64,000 nt of DNA from contig NZ_BAAAXG010000026.1 of NCBI RefSeq assembly GCF_039535475.1, forward strand, positions 3,529,501 to 3,593,500, written 5' to 3'. Shown in pieces: positions 62,842-64,000 of the stretch. This stretch comes from Streptomyces showdoensis. GTDB lineage: Bacteria; Actinomycetota; Actinomycetes; Streptomycetales; Streptomycetaceae. The stretch's first letter is position 1, and each line of letters starts with the position of its first letter. Both the position numbers and the translations under genes were made by a program. A model generated the notes under the pieces. That model ran no database searches, was not told the DNA's origin, and worked only from the letters and a program-made list of their open reading frames with translations.

Positions 62842-63578
62842 TAGGGCAGCGACACGACAGGAACGGCGCCCACTTCGCCTTCACCGACCGGTGGGGCGGG
62901 GTGAGCGCCGTTCCGTACGAGGAGCTCAACCTCGGCGGAGCCGTCGGCGACGAGCCCGCGGCCGTCCTGGCCAACCGGGAGCGGGCCGCGGCCGGACTCG
63001 GCCTCGACCCGGCCCGGGTGGTCTGGATGAACCAGGTGCACGGCGCCGACGTCGCCGTGGTGGACGGCCCGTGGGGGACTGATCCCGTCCCCTCCGTGGA
63101 CGCCCTCGTCACCGACCGGCCCGGACTCGCCCTCGCGGTGCTCACCGCGGACTGCGTGCCGGTCCTGCTCGCCGACCCCGTCGCCGGCGTCGTCGCCGCC
63201 GCCCACGCCGGGCGGCCGGGGATGGTCGCCGGGGTGGTCCCGGCCGCGGTGGCCCGGATGACCGAACTCGGCGCCCGCCCCGAGCGGATCGTCGCCCGCA
63301 CCGGCCCGGCCGTCTGCGGGCGCTGCTACGAGGTGCCGGAGGCGATGCGGGCCGAGGTCGCCGCGGTCGAGCCGGCCGCGCACGCCGAGACCTCCTGGGG
63401 GACCCCCGCCGTCGACGTCACCGCGGGCGTGCTGGACCAGCTCGCCCGACTGGGCGTCACCGACGCGGTGGCGAGCGGGGTCTGCACCCTGGAGTCCCCG
63501 GACCACTACTCGTACCGCCGCGACCGCACCACCGGGCGACTCGCGGGATATGTCTGGCTGAACCGGGATGGGACATGA
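62838..63578 (+). CDS. pgeF: Laccase-domain protein PgeF/YlmD (peptidoglycan editing factor)
   Basis: The 246-residue protein of the YfiH/YlmD family has metal ligands in [20 protein letters not shown] and [13 protein letters not shown]; most members read HAGWRG at the last site, so the RP is a small departure. In E. coli the homologue removes misincorporated L-Ser from cell-wall precursors; purine nucleosidase activity is also reported in this family. GTG 62838 overlaps ftsZ by GTGA. Confidence 0.92.
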   Translation: MIGQRHDRNGAHFAFTDRWGGVSAVPYEELNLGGAVGDEPAAVLANRERAAAGLGLDPARVVWMNQVHGADVAVVDGPWGTDPVPSVDALVTDRPGLALAVLTADCVPVLLADPVAGVVAAAHAGRPGMVAGVVPAAVARMTELGARPERIVARTGPAVCGRCYEVPEAMRAEVAAVEPAAHAETSWGTPAVDVTAGVLDQLARLGVTDAVASGVCTLESPDHYSYRRDRTTGRLAGYVWLNRDGT

Positions 63579-64000
63579 CGGACCGCACGGCGGAACTCGC
63601 CGCGAACCTGGCACGGGTGGAGGAGCGCATCGCGGCCGCCTGCGCCGCCGCCGGTCGAGCGCGGGAGGAGGTGACCCTCATCGTGGTCACCAAGACCTAC
63701 CCCGCGAGCGACGTGAGGATCCTGCACGGACTCGGGGTGCGGCACGTCGCCGAGAACCGTGACCAGGACGCCGCCCCCAAGGCGGCGGCCTGCGCGGACC
63801 TCGACCTGAACTGGCACTTCGTGGGCCAGCTGCAGACCAACAAGGTCCGTTCCGTGGTGGGTTATGCCGATGTGGTGCAGTCCGTCGACCGCTTGAAGCT
63901 CGTTTCCTCTCTCTCCGCGGCCGCGGAGAGAGGGGAGCGGGAGCTCGGCTGTCTCCTCCAGGTCGCGCTCGACGCCGAGTCCGGCGCCCGGGGCGACCGG
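63575..64000 (+). CDS. YggS/YlmE-type PLP homeostasis protein (3' partial)
   Basis: The first 142 codons of a PLP-binding alanine-racemase-fold protein are present; the window ends inside it. It shows the PLP-Lys in VTKTYPASDV, VRHVAENRDQDAAPK and WHFVGQLQTNKVRSV, the YggS signature. These proteins balance vitamin B6 forms; the gene is usually followed by sepF in actinobacteria. ATG 63575 overlaps pgeF (ATGA). Confidence 0.92.
   Translation, partial: MTDRTAELAANLARVEERIAAACAAAGRAREEVTLIVVTKTYPASDVRILHGLGVRHVAENRDQDAAPKAAACADLDLNWHFVGQLQTNKVRSVVGYADVVQSVDRLKLVSSLSAAAERGERELGCLLQVALDAESGARGDR

Overview
The window is chromosomal DNA of very high G+C content. Start codons are often GTG or TTG, Shine-Dalgarno sites are GGAGG-like, and many genes appear leaderless. 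Gene content and order match the conserved core of a Streptomyces chromosome. From memory this is the interval around SCO2132 to SCO2080 of S. coelicolor, read toward the division and cell-wall (dcw) cluster. There are no rRNA or tRNA genes, no CRISPR array, no integrase and no recognisable transposase. It looks like core genome rather than an acquired island.

1-14 kb: a PadR regulator divergent from a MATE exporter, with a perfect palindrome between them; a GT87-type membrane mannosyltransferase convergent with the exporter; a GT4 glycosyltransferase; a small lipoprotein; a long-chain acyl-CoA synthetase; a metallophosphoesterase; then a run of SRPBCC protein, ArsA-like protein with a degenerate P-loop, DUF5304 protein, ROK glucokinase (glkA) and an endonuclease/exonuclease/phosphatase-fold protein. 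14-19 kb: an acyltransferase, the MacS/MacR two-component pair, a 6-phosphofructokinase and an LdhA-type dehydrogenase.

19-33 kb: the aromatic entry point, with a fused anthranilate synthase preceded by a leader peptide carrying three Trp codons and a terminator hairpin, divergent from class II DAHP synthase. An iron-storage pair (bfd/bfr) follows, with an iron-box-like operator. Next come a sulfite-oxidase-type enzyme, a His-rich DUF4396 membrane protein behind a CsoR-like operator, endonuclease IV and a PASTA Ser/Thr kinase. Thiamine genes thiO-thiS-thiG lie behind a TPP riboswitch, with thiE nearby. A ferredoxin-reductase-like flavoprotein, an Rv2175c-type DNA-binding protein and metF complete this stretch.

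33-48 kb: a Tyr/Gln-rich membrane protein, a phytoene-desaturase-like oxidoreductase and a DUF4126 protein. A likely self-contained operon (degenerate ABC ATPase, YhgE/Pip membrane protein, TetR) lies behind a near-perfect 26-bp palindrome. Then come a SAV_6107-type HEPN protein, a methyltransferase, a DUF3040 protein, a MoxR-DUF58-transglutaminase operon whose DUF58 gene is broken by a 7-G run, and a beta-carbonic anhydrase.

48.6-64 kb: the dcw cluster, rsmH-ftsL-ftsI-murE-murF-mraY-murD-ftsW-murG-ftsQ-ftsZ-pgeF-yggS (the last cut by the window end). Most genes overlap by ATGA/GTGA or are a few bases apart. A promoter lies ahead of rsmH, an internal leaderless-type promoter lies ahead of murE, and ftsZ has a 280-bp structured leader. 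These genes make lipid II (MurE, MurF, MraY, MurD, MurG) and build the septum (FtsL, FtsI, FtsW, FtsQ, FtsZ). All functional calls are from recognising protein families and motifs by eye; no database search was run.
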